Positions 63,492 through 64,000 of a stretch of DNA of 64,000 nt are shown here, one piece after another. Both the position numbers and the translations under genes were made by a program. Source of the stretch: Aliivibrio sp. S4MY1 (GTDB lineage Bacteria > Pseudomonadota > Gammaproteobacteria > Enterobacterales > Vibrionaceae). Each line of letters begins with the position of its first letter. The first letter of the stretch is position 1. The notes under the pieces are model-generated. The model did no database searches. It saw only the letters and a list, made by a program, of their open reading frames with translations, and was not told the origin of the DNA. Location: the NCBI RefSeq assembly GCF_028765545.1, contig NZ_JARACP010000002.1, positions 124,001 through 188,000 of the forward strand, given 5' to 3'.

Positions 63492-64000
63492 TTACTTCTC
63501 TTCAAAACGCTGCGCTAATTGATAAAATTCATTCACTTGATTTTTTAGCTTCTTAGATGTGCTATTTACCGAATAAGTGGTCTTTAAATTTTGCTCTGCC
63601 GTTGAAGCAATAGATTGAATATAAGTATTCACATCACCAGACAGTTGACGTTGTTGGTCTGCTACATTTTCTATTGACGTCATTAATTGATTCATTGATT
63701 GCATCATTGAATCAACTTCAGATAATCGTTGCATGCTCACCTCTCCCATGTCATTGCATAGTTCAGTTTGCTGTCGGTTAGACATAATCTCTAATTGCCA
63801 AGATTCAATCATCAAAAGCATGGCAGCGACACTCTCTTTTATCTGAATTGTTGCATTAGAAGTACGGCTAGATAATGCTCTAACTTCATCGGCAACGACT
63901 GCGAAACCCCTTCCTTGCTCTCCCGACCTTGCTGATTCAATCGCTGCATTTAACGCGAGAAGGTTAGTTTGATTAGCAATACTACCTATCTCTTCCATAA
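63492..64000 (-). CDS. Methyl-accepting chemotaxis protein, C-terminal part (partial)
   Basis: The visible 168-169 residues are the end of a chemoreceptor whose start lies past the window. It begins in the hairpin tip ([35 protein letters not shown]), followed by the descending helix and a short tail without the pentapeptide that tethers CheR in some receptors. It binds CheA and CheW in the cytoplasm. The sensor domain is not visible, so its signal is unknown. Confidence 0.9.
   Translation of the reverse strand, partial: MEEIGSIANQTNLLALNAAIESARSGEQGRGFAVVADEVRALSSRTSNATIQIKESVAAMLLMIESWQLEIMSNRQQTELCNDMGEVSMQRLSEVDSMMQSMNQLMTSIENVADQQRQLSGDVNTYIQSIASTAEQNLKTTYSVNSTSKKLKNQVNEFYQLAQRFEEK

Noticed and set aside
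1-64000. CRISPR array, prophage, tRNA or rRNA genes
   Set aside because: No regular spaced repeats, no phage structural genes and no cloverleaf or rRNA sequence were noticed by eye; a tRNA scan would be needed to be certain.

Overview
The window looks like accessory chromosome from a marine gamma-proteobacterium of the family Vibrionaceae, most likely Aliivibrio (A. fischeri/A. logei group). The reasons are AT-rich DNA, a VF530-type small protein, a TagA/StcE-like M66 metalloprotease, a VexIJK/VmeTUV-type pump with two adaptor proteins, and many LysR regulators, transporters and signalling proteins with almost no core housekeeping genes. That gene mix would suit the second chromosome of a vibrio. 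The genus and replicon are inferences; no rRNA, tRNA, origin or CRISPR array was seen.

Layout. 0-1.6 kb: a His-rich small protein with a hairpin over its ribosome binding site, then an MFS transporter. 1.9-8 kb: a TonB-dependent receptor, YfiR-like periplasmic protein and membrane diguanylate cyclase in one operon, facing a second, convergent diguanylate cyclase. 8-10.4 kb: LysR regulator, short-chain dehydrogenase and VF530 protein. 10.6-16.8 kb: RND efflux operon with two lipoprotein adaptors and a divergent TetR regulator; two operator-like repeats lie between them. 17-21.5 kb: LysR plus delta-class carbonic anhydrase, then AraC plus a sugar-efflux-type MFS protein. 21.7-23.6 kb: a DUF4365 nuclease-like/TPR protein, a defence candidate. 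23.8-28.5 kb: ugpBAEC glycerol-3-phosphate importer with a C-terminal scrap of an alkyl sulfatase after ugpC.

28.5-33 kb is the most mosaic part: gene remnants, an unrecognised HTH protein, a NYN/PIN-like protein bracketed by two direct copies of a palindrome-rich repeat, a possible IS scar and short orphan ORFs. 33-37.6 kb: CatB-type acetyltransferase, then a peroxiredoxin, LysR, DoxX, LysR cluster sharing an ATTC-N6/7-GAAT operator-like motif. 37.7-41.6 kb: the complete dsdA-dsdX/dsdC D-serine catabolic locus. 41.7-49 kb: EamA transporter, old yellow enzyme, a broken EamA gene, a chemoreceptor, LysR and an enoyl-CoA hydratase-like gene. 49-53.6 kb: a radical SAM gene with an internal stop, a POT-like transporter, a curA-like reductase and a LysR remnant. 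53.8-64 kb: the M66 protease, small proteins, SoxR, a beta-barrel protein, a glycine-zipper lipoprotein, an RsgA GTPase, a DEDDh exonuclease, the ABC-F protein YbiT and the 3' end of another chemoreceptor.

Themes: many genes sit beside a divergent regulator with a visible palindrome between them (RND/TetR, LysR/carbonic anhydrase, peroxiredoxin/LysR/DoxX), and genes are separated by clear hairpin terminators. At least four genes are visibly decayed (alkyl sulfatase, EamA, radical SAM, LysR), so the region is in flux. The best candidates for under-described biology are the TonB receptor/YfiR/cyclase operon, the repeat-bracketed HTH-NYN segment, the DUF4365-TPR gene and the hairpin-covered His-rich leader gene.
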